From: Lamprobacter modestohalophilus
Lineage (GTDB): Bacteria > Pseudomonadota > Gammaproteobacteria > Chromatiales > Chromatiaceae
Length of the DNA: 64,000 nucleotides
Reading direction: 5' to 3'
Assembly: GCF_016583905.1 (NCBI RefSeq)
Contig: NZ_NRRY01000020.1
Span: 1 to 64,000, forward strand
Every line of letters starts with the position of its first letter. Within the stretch, counting starts at the first letter, position 1. Of the stretch, positions 7,595 to 16,550 are shown in pieces. The notes below the pieces were generated by a model, which was not told where the DNA came from, ran no database searches, and was given only the letters and a program-made list of their open reading frames with translations. The position numbers and the translations under genes are program-made.

Positions 7595-8017
7595 TCAGCG
7601 CTCGCCGAAGACGTTCTCGACCAGCGGCATGGCGCCGGCCTGCGAGGCATGGCACTGGGTGCAGAAGTAGCGCCGTGGTGCCAGCCCGTCGAGCTGATTG
7701 CCGTCGCGGTCGACGCGATGGGTATCGGTGTATTTCGGCGCCTTCGCTGTCTCGAAGGTGGCCGGGCTATGGCACTTGAGGCAGCCGTTCTGGCGCAGAT
7801 CGATGCTGTAGTTATCGATCGGGTGCGGGATCATCGGCGGCTGTTCTTCCCAAGCCACACCAAAGCCACCAGGTACCGCGAGCGTGGGCTTGTTCAAGGC
7901 GTCATCGGCATCGTCGGTGACCGCGTGTCCGCGCAGTGAGGTGACCTCTTCGGCAGCAACAGCGGCGGCGTAGAGCGCGGCGAGGCCGATGAGGCTGGCT
8001 GCAACTGATCTTTTCAT
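7595..8017 (-). CDS. napB: Periplasmic nitrate reductase dihaem subunit NapB
   Basis: NapB is the small dihaem electron-transfer subunit of the NapAB complex. The 140-residue precursor has a Sec signal (MKRSVAASLIGLAALYAAAVAA) and two haem sites, CLKCH at 79 and CTQCH at 119. The PPMIPHPIDNYSIDL segment before the first haem and the RYFCTQCHASQ segment are conserved in NapB. It lies between napH and napC. Confidence 0.95.
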   Translation of the reverse strand: MKRSVAASLIGLAALYAAAVAAEEVTSLRGHAVTDDADDALNKPTLAVPGGFGVAWEEQPPMIPHPIDNYSIDLRQNGCLKCHSPATFETAKAPKYTDTHRVDRDGNQLDGLAPRRYFCTQCHASQAGAMPLVENVFGER

Positions 8018-8048
8018 GGCTGTCTCCGCCGTTGTCGTCAGTGTTTCA

Positions 8049-9092
8049 TCAGTGAGTGGTGCTGGTGCTGGAATGGGCCAGATGGTTCGAGCGGTTGCTC
8101 AACCCGCTGGAGCCTTGGTTGCTCGGCCGGCTGATGGGTTGGTCGCTGGACCTGCTAGCCGGGCGGCTGCTGGATCGGCTGGGCGCGGCAGTGACCGCTT
8201 CGGGCGCGATTTCTGGCGCTGCGGGCAGAGTCGCCGATCCGCGCCCGAGGCGAAACCGGAACACGTCCTTGCTGCAGACATCGATACAGCGTCCGCAGTT
8301 GGTGCAATCCTGGCTGCGGATCACCGGGCCGAGACCCGGGCTGGCGCCTTTCAGCGCCGGCTTGATGACTTGCGGCTCGGGGCAGATCTCGAAGCAGTCC
8401 ATGCAGTCATCGCAGTGCTCACGGCGCGTTGCGGTGACCCGGATCTGAGCTCCGGCGCCGATCAGTCCATAGAAGGCGCCGACCGGGCACAGATGCCGAC
8501 ACCAGCCGCGCCGGACCAGGAGCAGGTCGTAGAGAAAGACGGCAGCGATCACCAGCCAAGCGAGGCCCATGCCCCAGAGCCCGCCGAACACCAGCCCGCG
8601 ATGCATCATCGAGACCGGATTCACCAGCTCCCAGGCGATGACGCCGGTGGCGAGCGGGAACAGCAGCACCAGGCCCAGCAGCCACCAGCGCAGCTGTCGC
8701 GACAGCCGACCACTGGCACGAATCCCCCAGCGTCGCCTAAGCTCGGCGGCAAGGTCGGTGACCAGATTGACCGGACAGGCCCAGGAACAGAAGGCCCGCC
8801 CGCCGACGAGCGCGTAGAAAGCGAGCACGATCAGCGCCCCGACCAGGCCGCTCATCACCGGCAGCGAGCCGGAGAGCATTGACTGCGCCAGCAGCAGCGG
8901 ATCGGTGAGCGGCAGTGCGTCCAGGGTCATGCTTGCCGACAGATTGCCGGTGACCAGCCAGATGCCCGCGACCGGGCCGAGCAGGAACAGACCCAGCAGG
9001 CCAAGCTGACTAGTACGGCGCAAGATCAGCCATTTGTGGGCCTTGAGCCAGCCTTGTTCGGCGGTTGCGCTCTGGCCAGGATAGTCGTGCAT
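8049..9092 (-). CDS. napH: Quinol dehydrogenase membrane subunit NapH
   Basis: NapH is a polytopic iron-sulfur protein that, with NapG, passes electrons from quinol toward NapA. The 347-residue protein has four or more membrane helices, the CSWACPVN and CRHLCPVG cysteine motifs, and two 4Fe-4S sites near residues 220-270 (CDDCMDCFEICP and CTNCGRCIDVCS). The last 60 or so residues are unusual: a Ser/Arg/Pro-rich tail (SRPASRSSDQPISRPS and similar) encoded by a 12-bp tandem repeat. Family members normally end soon after the second cluster, so the tail is a lineage-specific addition. Confidence 0.93.
   Translation of the reverse strand: MHDYPGQSATAEQGWLKAHKWLILRRTSQLGLLGLFLLGPVAGIWLVTGNLSASMTLDALPLTDPLLLAQSMLSGSLPVMSGLVGALIVLAFYALVGGRAFCSWACPVNLVTDLAAELRRRWGIRASGRLSRQLRWWLLGLVLLFPLATGVIAWELVNPVSMMHRGLVFGGLWGMGLAWLVIAAVFLYDLLLVRRGWCRHLCPVGAFYGLIGAGAQIRVTATRREHCDDCMDCFEICPEPQVIKPALKGASPGLGPVIRSQDCTNCGRCIDVCSKDVFRFRLGRGSATLPAAPEIAPEAVTAAPSRSSSRPASRSSDQPISRPSNQGSSGLSNRSNHLAHSSTSTTH
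8093..8188. repeat. 12-bp tandem repeat within napH
   Basis: About eight degenerate 12-base units (for example GGTTGCTCGGCC, GGCTGATGGGTT, GGTCGCTGGACC) run in frame through the 3' end of napH. They encode four-residue Ser/Arg/Pro/Asn units in the C-terminal tail. Confidence 0.7.
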
Positions 9093-9251
9093 AAACCGGT
9101 CTCGTAGGCGGCGTACTGAGTGTGTTTAGACGCTGTTCTGAGTCTGTGTGAAAGTCGTGCCCAGGGCTTGCATCGGTCGTCTTCAAGGCGGTCTAGGGTT
9201 GTGAGCGTTGTTAAGGGCTGTTGTGAAGAACTGGTTAAGGCTGATACGCGT

Positions 9252-10058
9252 TTAGGGCTTATTGAGTGTGTCAAGCGGATTGCTCGGAAAGGGTGTGGCG
9301 TCCTCGATCAGCCCCTCGCCGCCATGGTCGTAGCGCATGCCCTCGGGCAGGTTGTAGCGATGCTCGGCATCCGGTGTGACCAAGGCGCCGCCGGCCTGCT
9401 GTTGCTGCTCCCAGCCGAGCCGATAATGCTTGCCCAGCTCACCCTGGATCAGATGCCGCGGCAGGACCTTGATGGCCGCCTCGTCGAGGATGCAGGCCTC
9501 TTCGCACTTGCCGCAGCCGGTGCAATGCTCGGAATGCACCACCGGGATAAAGCGCGCGTGCTTTCCGGAGCGCAGGTTCTGCTCAAGATCGAGTGTGATC
9601 GCCTCATCGCGCAGCGGGCAGACGTTGTAGCAGACCTCGCAGCGCAGGCCCTGAAAGGCGATGCAGGCCTCCTGATCGCTGACGATGGCGAGACCCATGT
9701 CGGCGTCGTTGATGTCAGTGAGCGCATGATCCAGCGCATTGGTCGGGCAGGCGACCACACAAGGGATGTCCTCACACATCTCGCAGCCGGCCTCACGGGC
9801 GATGAAATAGGGCGTCCCGGTCGGGATCGGCTGCTCGAGCCTGGCCAGATGCAGCATCTCGTACGGACAATCCCGAACGCAGAGGCCACAACGGATACAG
9901 GCACCACTGAACCGATCTTCATCCAACGCACCCGGCGGTCGCAGCGCCCAAGCCGGCAGACTCGAAGCCTGACGGCTATAGAGCCCAAGGCCAAGCCCAA
10001 CCAGACCGACACCAGCGGCGGTCCGCAAAGAGCCCAGCAAAAAGTCACGACGCATCAT
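9252..10058 (-). CDS. napG: Ferredoxin-type protein NapG
   Basis: NapG is a periplasmic protein with four 4Fe-4S clusters that works with NapH in quinol oxidation. The product from 10058 is 268 residues, starting MMRRDFLLGSL, a Tat-type signal; the adjacent ATG at 10055 is equally possible. Clusters are visible as CIRCGLCVRDCP, CEMCEDIPCVVACP, CEVCYNVCP and CTGCGKCEEAC. A frame start nine codons upstream would lie in the 7-bp repeat and is less likely. The 159-base spacer to napH shows nothing notable. Confidence 0.93.
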   Translation of the reverse strand: MMRRDFLLGSLRTAAGVGLVGLGLGLYSRQASSLPAWALRPPGALDEDRFSGACIRCGLCVRDCPYEMLHLARLEQPIPTGTPYFIAREAGCEMCEDIPCVVACPTNALDHALTDINDADMGLAIVSDQEACIAFQGLRCEVCYNVCPLRDEAITLDLEQNLRSGKHARFIPVVHSEHCTGCGKCEEACILDEAAIKVLPRHLIQGELGKHYRLGWEQQQQAGGALVTPDAEHRYNLPEGMRYDHGGEGLIEDATPFPSNPLDTLNKP

Positions 10059-10074
10059 CCCAACGCTCCACTCA

Positions 10075-10114
10075 CCACTAACCACTAACCACTAACCTCT
10101 AACCTCTAACCACT
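10075..10114. repeat. 7-bp tandem repeat between napA and napG
   Basis: Five units of CCACTAA or CCTCTAA (10075-10109), plus a partial sixth, fill the spacer between the napA stop and the napG start. On the coding strand the unit reads TTAGTGG or TTAGAGG. It lies just before the napG ribosome binding site, so copy number changes would alter the spacing of napG translation signals. Confidence 0.85.
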
Positions 10115-10116
10115 CA

Positions 10117-12696
10117 TCAAGCGCGCTCGACCTTGCAGGCGCACTTCTTGTAATCAGTCTCCTTCGACAGCGGATCGGTGGCATCCAGTGTGAGCTTGTT
10201 GACCAAGCGGTTGGCATCGAACCAGGGCACGAACACCAGCCCATTCGGCGGCCGGTTGCGGCCGCGGGTCTCAACCCGGGCCTTGATGGTGCCGCGCCGG
10301 CTGCTGATGGTCGCCATCTGGCCGTCGCGCAGCCGGCGCTGTTTGGCGTCGTCCTTGCTCATGTAGATCACCGCGTCCGGCACCGCGCGATAGAGCTCTG
10401 GGACGCGGCGGGTCATCGAGCCGGAATGCCAGTGTTCGAGCACGCGCCCGGTGCAGAGCCAGAGATTGAACTCCTCATCGGGGCTCTCGGCGGCGGGCTC
10501 ATAGGGCGCGAAGATGATGTTGGCGCGGCCGTTCTTGTTGCCGTAGAAGTAGACATCGCCCTTCTCGACCTCGGGGTTAAACTGCGCCACATGCGGGTCG
10601 TAGCCCTCGCGGAAGCGCCACAGCGTCTCCTTGCCGTCGATCACCGGCCAGCGCAGCCCGCGCGTCTCGTGATAGGCCTGGAATTCGGCCATCTCATGGC
10701 CCTTCTTGAGGATATCCGGCGCCGAGTTGAAGCGCCGGTATTCCTCGAACAGCCCTTTCTGCACGTAATAGCCGAAGTCTTGGCTCTCGTGATTCTGGTA
10801 GTGATTGCCGCGGCTATCGGTGATCTGACCCTCGTAGGGGAAGGCATCGACCTGGCCGTTGGCGTAGAGCACTTCATACAGGGTCTTGCCGGCGTACTCC
10901 GGCATTTCCTCGATCAGCGCCGGTGGCCAGACCTCCTCGACCTTGAAGCGCTTGGCGAACTCCATGATCTGCCAGAGATCGGATTTCGACTGCCCCGGTG
11001 CTGCGGTCTGCTCGCGCCAGAACTGGGTGCGCCGCTCGGCGTTGCCGTAGGCGCCTTCCTTCTCCACCCACATGGACGTCGGTAGCACCAAGTCGGCGGC
11101 CTGCGCCGAGACCGTCGGATAGGGATCGGAGACGGTGACGAAGACCTCGGGATTGCGCCAGCCGGGATAGGACTCCTCGTTCAGATTGGGCGAGGCCTGC
11201 ATGTTGTTGTTACACAGTTGCCAGTAACAGTTCATCAGGCTGTCTTTCATCATCCGGTGCATCAGCACGGCGTGATAGCCGACCTTGCCGGGGATGGTGC
11301 CGTCCGGCAGTTTCCAGATCTGCTCGGCGAAGGCGCGGTGCTCGGGCTTGGTCACCACCAGATCGGCCGGCAGCCGATGGGCGAAGGTGCCGACCTCGCG
11401 CGCGGTGCCACAGGCGGAAGGCTGGCCGGTGAGCGAGAACGGACTGTTGCCTGGCTCGCTGATCTTGCCCATCAACAGGTGCACGTTGTAGCAGCTGCCG
11501 TTGACCCAGACGCCGCGAGTGTGTTGGTTGAAGCCCATGGTCCAGAACGAGCTGACCTTCTTGTTCGGGTCGGCATAGACCTTGGCCAGGCGCAACAGAT
11601 TCTCTTGCGGCACGCCGGAGAGCTCGGAGACGTACTCCAGCGTGTAGGGCTCGACCTGCTTGGCGAATTGCTCGAAGCTCGAGGGCAGTTTCTTGCCGAC
11701 GCCGGCGTGGGCCGCCTTCTGCTCCAAAGGGTGCTCGGGCCGCAGGCCGTAGCCGATGTCGGTGGTCGCGGTCTCGAACTGGACGTGCTTGTCGATGAAG
11801 TCTTTGTTATAGCTTTTGGTCTGGATGATGTAGTTGGCGATGTAGTTGAGGATCGCCAGATCGGTCTGCGGGGTGAAGATGATCGGGTTGTCGGCCAGCT
11901 CGTAGCAGCGGTGCTCGAAGGTGGAGAGCACATGCACCTCGCAGTCGGACCGGCTCAGGCGGGTATCGGTGAGCCGCGACCAGAGGATCGGATGCATCTC
12001 GGCCATGTTCGCGCCCCAGAGCACGAACACGTCGGCATGCTCCAGGTCGTCGTAGCAGCCCATCGGCTCGTCGATGCCGAAGGCGCGCATGAAGGCGCCG
12101 ACCGCCGAGGCCATGCAGTGGCGCGCATTCGGATCGAGGTTGTTCGAGCGCAGGCCGCCCTTGAGCAGCTTGCTCGCCGCGTAGCCCTCCCAGACCGTCC
12201 ATTGGCCGGAGCCGAACATGCCGACACGCGAGGTCATCTCATCGACCGACTTGCCTTCATTTTCGGCCTGGCTGCGCTTGATCGCGCGCTTCCAGTGCTC
12301 GGCCATCACGTCAAAGGCCTCGTCCCAACTCACCGCCTCGAAATTGCCTTCCTTGTCGAAGACGCCGTCCTTCTTGCGCAGCAGCGGCTGTGTCAGCCGA
12401 TCACGGCCGTAGAGGATCTTCGGTAGGAAATAGCCCTTGATGCAGTTCAGGCCACGGTTGACTGGCGCGTCTGGATCGCCCTGACTGGCGATGACCTTGC
12501 CGTCCTTGGTGCCGACCAGCACCGAGCAGCCGGTACCGCAGAAGCGACAGGGCGCCTTATCCCAACGGATGTTCGGATCGATCTCCGGGCGCTGCTCGGC
12601 GGCCGAGAGCACGCCGATGGGCAGGCTCACGCCTGCGACCGCAGCAGCGGCCAGGGCCGCCTGCGCCTTGATGAATTCACGCCGACTGATGGTCAC
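10117..12696 (-). CDS. napA: Periplasmic nitrate reductase catalytic subunit NapA
   Basis: NapA reduces nitrate to nitrite with a bis-MGD molybdenum cofactor and one 4Fe-4S cluster. The 859-residue precursor has a Tat signal ([19 protein letters not shown]). Cluster cysteines are C50, C53, C57 and C85 (CRFCGTGC, then GLNCIKGY). Cys194 ([10 protein letters not shown]) fits the molybdenum ligand. Length is slightly above the usual 830. It overlaps napD by four bases (ATGA) and is exported folded, with NapD as chaperone. Confidence 0.97.
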   Translation of the reverse strand: MTISRREFIKAQAALAAAAVAGVSLPIGVLSAAEQRPEIDPNIRWDKAPCRFCGTGCSVLVGTKDGKVIASQGDPDAPVNRGLNCIKGYFLPKILYGRDRLTQPLLRKKDGVFDKEGNFEAVSWDEAFDVMAEHWKRAIKRSQAENEGKSVDEMTSRVGMFGSGQWTVWEGYAASKLLKGGLRSNNLDPNARHCMASAVGAFMRAFGIDEPMGCYDDLEHADVFVLWGANMAEMHPILWSRLTDTRLSRSDCEVHVLSTFEHRCYELADNPIIFTPQTDLAILNYIANYIIQTKSYNKDFIDKHVQFETATTDIGYGLRPEHPLEQKAAHAGVGKKLPSSFEQFAKQVEPYTLEYVSELSGVPQENLLRLAKVYADPNKKVSSFWTMGFNQHTRGVWVNGSCYNVHLLMGKISEPGNSPFSLTGQPSACGTAREVGTFAHRLPADLVVTKPEHRAFAEQIWKLPDGTIPGKVGYHAVLMHRMMKDSLMNCYWQLCNNNMQASPNLNEESYPGWRNPEVFVTVSDPYPTVSAQAADLVLPTSMWVEKEGAYGNAERRTQFWREQTAAPGQSKSDLWQIMEFAKRFKVEEVWPPALIEEMPEYAGKTLYEVLYANGQVDAFPYEGQITDSRGNHYQNHESQDFGYYVQKGLFEEYRRFNSAPDILKKGHEMAEFQAYHETRGLRWPVIDGKETLWRFREGYDPHVAQFNPEVEKGDVYFYGNKNGRANIIFAPYEPAAESPDEEFNLWLCTGRVLEHWHSGSMTRRVPELYRAVPDAVIYMSKDDAKQRRLRDGQMATISSRRGTIKARVETRGRNRPPNGLVFVPWFDANRLVNKLTLDATDPLSKETDYKKCACKVERA

Positions 12697-13100
12697 TGGC
12701 TGTCCTCCGAGAAGACGGGCAAGGGGGCGGGCGAGGCTGTTCGCTGAGCGGCTGACGCCTCAGCGTGCAAAGCGCGCGGTGATGTGCTGAACGCGGAAGC
12801 TTGCAAGGCGGTTGGGGATGCGGCTTGCGTGACTGCGGGCGCGTGATCGGGTGCTGCGGAGAGCGCCTCGGCCGCGCAGTGGTAGATGAGCAGGGTGCTG
12901 ATGACGCCGGGTACCGCATTGAGTCCGGCCATGACATCGGCGGCCTTGGAATCGACTGTGTCTTCCAGGGTGACGACCAGCTTGCTCTCGGCGACGCCGG
13001 CAACCACCTCGGCGCCCGGTTGTCGGCTGATTCGAGCGGCCACGTCGCTGCCCTGACCCGGATGCGCGTAGACCACGCAGCTCAGGATGTCACCAGCCAT
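12693..13100 (-). CDS. napD: NapA-signal-binding chaperone NapD, extended
   Basis: NapD binds the NapA Tat signal peptide during cofactor insertion. The ATG at 13100 follows AGGAAG and gives [15 protein letters not shown], then the family core through [13 protein letters not shown] at about residue 80. NapD is normally 80-90 residues. This one has 135, with an Ala/Pro/Ser-rich tail of about 50 residues (for example [16 protein letters not shown]) of unknown role. An alternative ATG at 13112 lacks a good ribosome binding site. It is first in the nap operon, downstream of two inverted-repeat boxes. Confidence 0.88.
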   Translation of the reverse strand: MAGDILSCVVYAHPGQGSDVAARISRQPGAEVVAGVAESKLVVTLEDTVDSKAADVMAGLNAVPGVISTLLIYHCAAEALSAAPDHAPAVTQAASPTALQASAFSTSPRALHAEASAAQRTASPAPLPVFSEDSQ

Positions 13101-13174
13101 GTCTTCCTGCATCGCATTAAACTCGCATCGGCCATCGTTGTCAGAGAGTGATAACGGTTCGACTCGGATGGGTT

Positions 13175-13190
13175 CTTGATGCGCCTCAAG
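13175..13190. promoter_or_regulatory. Inverted repeat CTTGAT-N4-CTCAAG (nap promoter)
   Basis: CTTGATGCGCCTCAAG matches the element before fccA and the one before the dnr-like gene, and it is preceded by GGGTT as in the fcc copy. It sits 40 bases from the FNR box at 13215, the same spacing as at fcc. Confidence 0.55.
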
Positions 13191-13214
13191 CCTGAGCCAG
13201 GGCTGGCGCTTTGA

Positions 13215-13228
13215 TTGATGAGTATCAA
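13215..13228. promoter_or_regulatory. FNR-type box upstream of napD
   Basis: TTGATGAGTATCAA is a perfect TTGAT-N4-ATCAA FNR/DNR consensus site, 115 bases before the napD start and read toward it. The TTCGAGC following it is shared with the fcc promoter. The regulator is probably the Crp/Fnr protein encoded immediately upstream. Confidence 0.75.
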
Positions 13229-13320
13229 TTCGAGCCTTGGTCGCACGCGCGAGTAACGGCAAGTCCTGCTTGCTGCGAGAGCAGCCAGCCGCTCGGCTGA
13301 TCCTGAATGGCGGTCGGTCA

Positions 13321-14109
13321 TCAGGTGCAGGCTGGCGCGAATGAACGCGGCGCCTGTGCGTTGCCTGCATCAAACACAAGGGCGTTCTGTGCGTCCATCT
13401 CGTTGGCCTCTAGCCCCCCAAGCCGACGCAATTGCTCAAGTGAGGGAATCCGAATCCTGCGGCGCTCGACCCCGATCAGCCCGCGCCGCGCTAGCCCATG
13501 CAGCTCGCGCGAGAAGGTTTCGGCGGAAAGATTCAGGCTGGAGGCGACCACGGTCTTGGCTGCCGGCAGCTCTAGGGTGGCGCGGTCCGGCTCATCCTCA
13601 TCGCTCTGGGCATCGCGCAACAGCATCGCCGCGACCCGTTGCGCGGCCGAATGCAGGCAGCAGGCCTCAAGGTCTGCGATCAGCCGTTGCGAGCGTTCGG
13701 CGACCAAGCCCAGCATCAGATGCGCAACCTCGGGCCAACGCTCGATGGCGCTGCGGACGCGCTTCAAATCGACGACCATCAGCCGGGAATCCATCAAGGC
13801 CTCGGCGTGCAGCGCGCAGGGCCGCCCAAGGAAGGCGGCTGACTCGCCGAAGGTGCGACCCGGGAGGACGATGTCGAGCACCCGCTCGGCGCCTTCGGCG
13901 GACAGCAGCGAGAGCTTGACGCGGCCACGCAGAAGCAGATGAAAGCCATCCAATGGCTGACCGCGCTCACAGAGCACCTGTCCGCGGGTCGCGGTGCGTT
14001 GATGGCAGCCCGCAGCGAGATAACGCAAGCCATCCGCTGGCACTGACGCGAATCCAGGTGTGGTCTCCAGCAGCGGCAGGCAGGTCTTCTCGCGGTCGGC
14101 GTGGTTCAT
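13321..14109 (-). CDS. Crp/Fnr family regulator, DNR/NNR-like
   Basis: This 262-residue protein has an N-terminal cyclic-nucleotide-type beta roll (about 20-135, with GQVLCERGQPLDGFHLLLRGRVKL), a long dimer helix and a winged helix (about 180-225). Its recognition helix has ETFSREL, matching the E-SR residues that read TTGAT. The N-terminal cysteine cluster of oxygen-sensing FNR is absent, so it resembles the DNR/NNR group that responds to nitric oxide, probably through haem. Its target could be the boxes at nap, fcc and its own promoter (14128-14143). A 30-residue tail after the wing has no assigned role. Confidence 0.85.
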   Translation of the reverse strand: MNHADREKTCLPLLETTPGFASVPADGLRYLAAGCHQRTATRGQVLCERGQPLDGFHLLLRGRVKLSLLSAEGAERVLDIVLPGRTFGESAAFLGRPCALHAEALMDSRLMVVDLKRVRSAIERWPEVAHLMLGLVAERSQRLIADLEACCLHSAAQRVAAMLLRDAQSDEDEPDRATLELPAAKTVVASSLNLSAETFSRELHGLARRGLIGVERRRIRIPSLEQLRRLGGLEANEMDAQNALVFDAGNAQAPRSFAPACT

Positions 14110-14127
14110 GGCGATGGCCAGTCAAAG

Positions 14128-14143
14128 CTTGATTCAGCTCAAG
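14128..14143. promoter_or_regulatory. Inverted repeat CTTGAT-N4-CTCAAG (dnr-like gene)
   Basis: CTTGATTCAGCTCAAG lies only 19 bases before the start of the Crp/Fnr gene. No second FNR box is seen 40 bases further upstream, unlike at fcc and nap. Such a position suits autorepression or overlap with the transcription start. Confidence 0.5.
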
Positions 14144-14293
14144 CCTAACCGGTTGGGACGAGGGTGCAAGCCAGTGAACATCCGACCAAAGGCGTGCGGG
14201 TTACCCCCTTTTGGTTAGATAGAGTCTTGGCTAAACGATTGTTTTTATTGGTGATGGTCTGACCCCTTGCAGGCTCGACCCAGGCCAAGTTGG

Positions 14294-14315
14294 TACCTCC
14301 CGCTTTTTGGAGGTA
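14294..14315. promoter_or_regulatory. Inverted heptamers before narX, possible NarL site
   Basis: TACCTCC (14294-14300) and GGAGGTA (14309-14315) form a perfect 7-base inverted repeat with an 8-base spacer, 43 bases before narX. Each arm is one base off the NarL heptamer TACYYMT. Known NarL pairs usually have a 2-base spacer, so this is only a suggestion; it could also be an mRNA hairpin. Confidence 0.3.
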
Positions 14316-14357
14316 GTCCCCTTTCGCTCCCCGTCGGCTTGGCGTAGAACCTCATCC

Positions 14358-16484
14358 ATGCCTTCAAACTCGGCCTATCCAAGACACTCGCTTCTGCTGA
14401 CTATCGGCCTGTTGATGGGCTTTATCCTGGCCCTTGGGCTGGCAGCAATGATCGGTGCCATGCTGGTCGCGCAGGTCAATCAGGGCATGGCCTCGGCGGT
14501 GAACCAGTCCGGCACCCTGCGTATGCAGTCGTACCGCATCGCGGCGGTGCTCACGGACTCGTCGCTGCTGGCCCGCGAGCGAGCCGAGCGCGTGCGGCAG
14601 CTTGCCGATGAGCTGGAGCAGCGCTTGGCGAGTCCGCGGCTGACCGAGGCGCTCCCGAACGCGGTGGCTGATCCGCTGCGCATCGCCTATGAACAGGTCG
14701 CCGAGCGCTGGCACCAGGTGATGCGCCCGGCGCTCAAGGCCGAGGCGATCGCGAGCGGTGGATTCGTCTATCGCGCCCAGGTCGATGCGTTCGTCGAGCA
14801 GATCCATACCTTGGTGCGTGTTCTCGAAGACCGCGCCGAGCAGCGCATCGAAGGGCTGGCCTGGATGCTGGCGGGCGCCTTGGTGCTGACCCTGCTGGCG
14901 GTGCTCGTGACCCTCTGGTTATTGCGGCGCCGAGTGGTGCGGCCGCTCGAGGCGCTGCTGCAGTGCGCTGATCAGGTGCGGCAGGGTGACTTCTCGGCGC
15001 GGACCGGTTTCGTTGGTGAGGATGAGCTTGGGCGACTCGGTGCGGCGATGAACCTGATGACGCGAGGCCTTTGGAACATCTACAACGAGCTCGAAGAGCG
15101 GGTCGCCGAGAAGACCCGGGATCTGGCGCGCAGCAACCATTCGCTGCAGCTGCTCTACCGCACCAGTCGCGCCTTGGATGGCGCCATGATCTCGGATCAG
15201 ACCCTGCGTGCGGTGCTGCTCGATCTCGAGCGCGAGTTCAAGCTCGCATCGGTGACCCTCTGTCTGCGAGATCAGTGCAGCTTGAGAGGTGCTCCGACGG
15301 GTAACACAGGCGGCGGCCAGCCGACTGGCGACGCTATTGGCGACCAAGTTGGTGAGACGGTCGGCAACCTAACGGTTATGGCGTCAGCGCCACCCCAGCG
15401 GATGAATCGCGCGAGATTCACGTTAATCCGCGATTCACTTGGCGATTCACTTGGCGATGCAATTGGTGATGCGCTTGACGGTGAACTTGGCGATGGACTT
15501 GGTGATGGATTCGGCGATGCCAGAAGCACTGCCTCCGCCGATTCGGTTGGTGATTCCGGACTCTGCATCGGAACCAGACAGCCGCTGGATGCGGAAGGCA
15601 CGCCGATCAGTGCCAATCCGCCGGGTAGCCCTTGTGCGATCTGCGCAGCGGTAACGACAGCGCAGAATGGCTCGATCATCGCGGTCGCGGTGGCCGATCA
15701 AGACCGCCGCTATGGCACCTTGCGGGTGGTTTGCCGCGACGGGGTGCCGCTCGAGTCCTGGCAGCAGCCGCTGCTCGAGGCCTTGGCTACGCAGCTAGCG
15801 ACGGCCCTGAACCTGCAGAGCCGTATCCGCGAGAGTCGCCGGCTGGTGCTGCACGAGGAGCGCAGCATCCTCGCCCGCGAGCTGCACGACTCGCTGGCGC
15901 AGTCGTTGTCGTATCTGAAGATCCAGGCGATGCGACTCGATGGCGCGATCAAGGCGCCAGCCGCGAACGGGCAGCCGTCGCCAGAGGCCATCCTGGGTGA
16001 ATTACGCGAGGGCATCAACAGTGCTTACCGGCAACTGCGCGAGCTGCTGACGACCTTCCGGCTCAAGATCGACGGCCAGGGGCTCAGGGCGGCACTGGCG
16101 CAGACCATCGACGAGTTTCGTGCCCGTGGCGATCTGGTCATCAGGCTCGACGACCAACTGCCGCCCGGCCTGCTGTCACCGAATGAGGAGGTGCATGTGT
16201 TACAGATCGTTCGCGAGGCCCTCTCCAATGCGACCCGTCATGCGCGGGCTCGTACCCTGAAGGTGCGTCTGGACGTGGATGCCGACTCCCAGGCGGTGCG
16301 GGTCGAGATTCGCGATGACGGCTGCGGTATTCGCTCGACCGCACCCCAGCGCGGGCACTATGGGCTGAGCATCATGCGCGAGCGCGCCTGCAGTTTGGGT
16401 GGCGAGCTGACCCTGGATTCCGAGGCTGGGAAGGGCACGCGGGTGTTGCTGCGCTTTCGTTCCCGCTCGCGTGCTCAGGTCTAG
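14358..16484 (+). CDS. narX: Nitrate/nitrite sensor histidine kinase NarX
   Basis: NarX senses periplasmic nitrate and phosphorylates NarL. From the ATG at 14358 the protein is 708 residues. It has a membrane helix (about 13-38) and a periplasmic domain beginning GMASAVNQSGTLRMQSYRIA, the nitrate-binding P-box. A second membrane helix, a HAMP segment and a GAF-like region follow. The HisKA_3 kinase has its H-box at ILARELHDSLAQSL and an HATPase with DDGCGI. The GAF region is split by an insertion of about 90 residues, including GDSLGDAIGDALDGELGDG, encoded by 12-bp repeats and a dispersed 36-bp element. NarX homologues lack this, so it is probably a tolerated loop. Confidence 0.9.
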   Translation: MPSNSAYPRHSLLLTIGLLMGFILALGLAAMIGAMLVAQVNQGMASAVNQSGTLRMQSYRIAAVLTDSSLLARERAERVRQLADELEQRLASPRLTEALPNAVADPLRIAYEQVAERWHQVMRPALKAEAIASGGFVYRAQVDAFVEQIHTLVRVLEDRAEQRIEGLAWMLAGALVLTLLAVLVTLWLLRRRVVRPLEALLQCADQVRQGDFSARTGFVGEDELGRLGAAMNLMTRGLWNIYNELEERVAEKTRDLARSNHSLQLLYRTSRALDGAMISDQTLRAVLLDLEREFKLASVTLCLRDQCSLRGAPTGNTGGGQPTGDAIGDQVGETVGNLTVMASAPPQRMNRARFTLIRDSLGDSLGDAIGDALDGELGDGLGDGFGDARSTASADSVGDSGLCIGTRQPLDAEGTPISANPPGSPCAICAAVTTAQNGSIIAVAVADQDRRYGTLRVVCRDGVPLESWQQPLLEALATQLATALNLQSRIRESRRLVLHEERSILARELHDSLAQSLSYLKIQAMRLDGAIKAPAANGQPSPEAILGELREGINSAYRQLRELLTTFRLKIDGQGLRAALAQTIDEFRARGDLVIRLDDQLPPGLLSPNEEVHVLQIVREALSNATRHARARTLKVRLDVDADSQAVRVEIRDDGCGIRSTAPQRGHYGLSIMRERACSLGGELTLDSEAGKGTRVLLRFRSRSRAQV
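15327..15524. repeat. 12-bp tandem repeats inserted in narX
   Basis: Four degenerate units (15327-15374, for example GGCGACGCTATT) and eight more (15429-15524, for example GGCGATTCACTT, GGCGATGGACTT) run in frame. They encode repeated xxGD tetrapeptides. Between the two arrays lies the 36-base dispersed repeat at 15391-15426. Confidence 0.8.
15391..15426 (+). repeat. Dispersed palindromic repeat, copy within narX
   Basis: This 36-base stretch matches the reverse complement of 24112-24147 at 31 of 36 positions. Its core has inverted arms TGAATC and GATTCA with a 6-base spacer. In narX it encodes MNRARFTL within the insertion. Confidence 0.65.
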
Positions 16485-16550
16485 GGTCGGCCTCACCGCA
16501 ATGTTATCTCCCGACACTCAGCCTAAGCCGCCGGCAGCAGAGCGATCAAC

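Noticed and set aside
9120-10088. A 322-codon plus-strand frame opposite napG
   Set aside because: It is antisense to four clear iron-sulfur motifs of NapG and reads as low-information sequence.
11218-12426. A 402-codon plus-strand frame antisense to napA
   Set aside because: napA on the minus strand has all catalytic motifs over its full length; the plus frame is a GC-driven shadow without recognisable motifs.
14307-14357. Upstream TTG start for narX
   Set aside because: It lies within the inverted heptamer repeat; the ATG at 14358 gives a normal NarX N-terminus.
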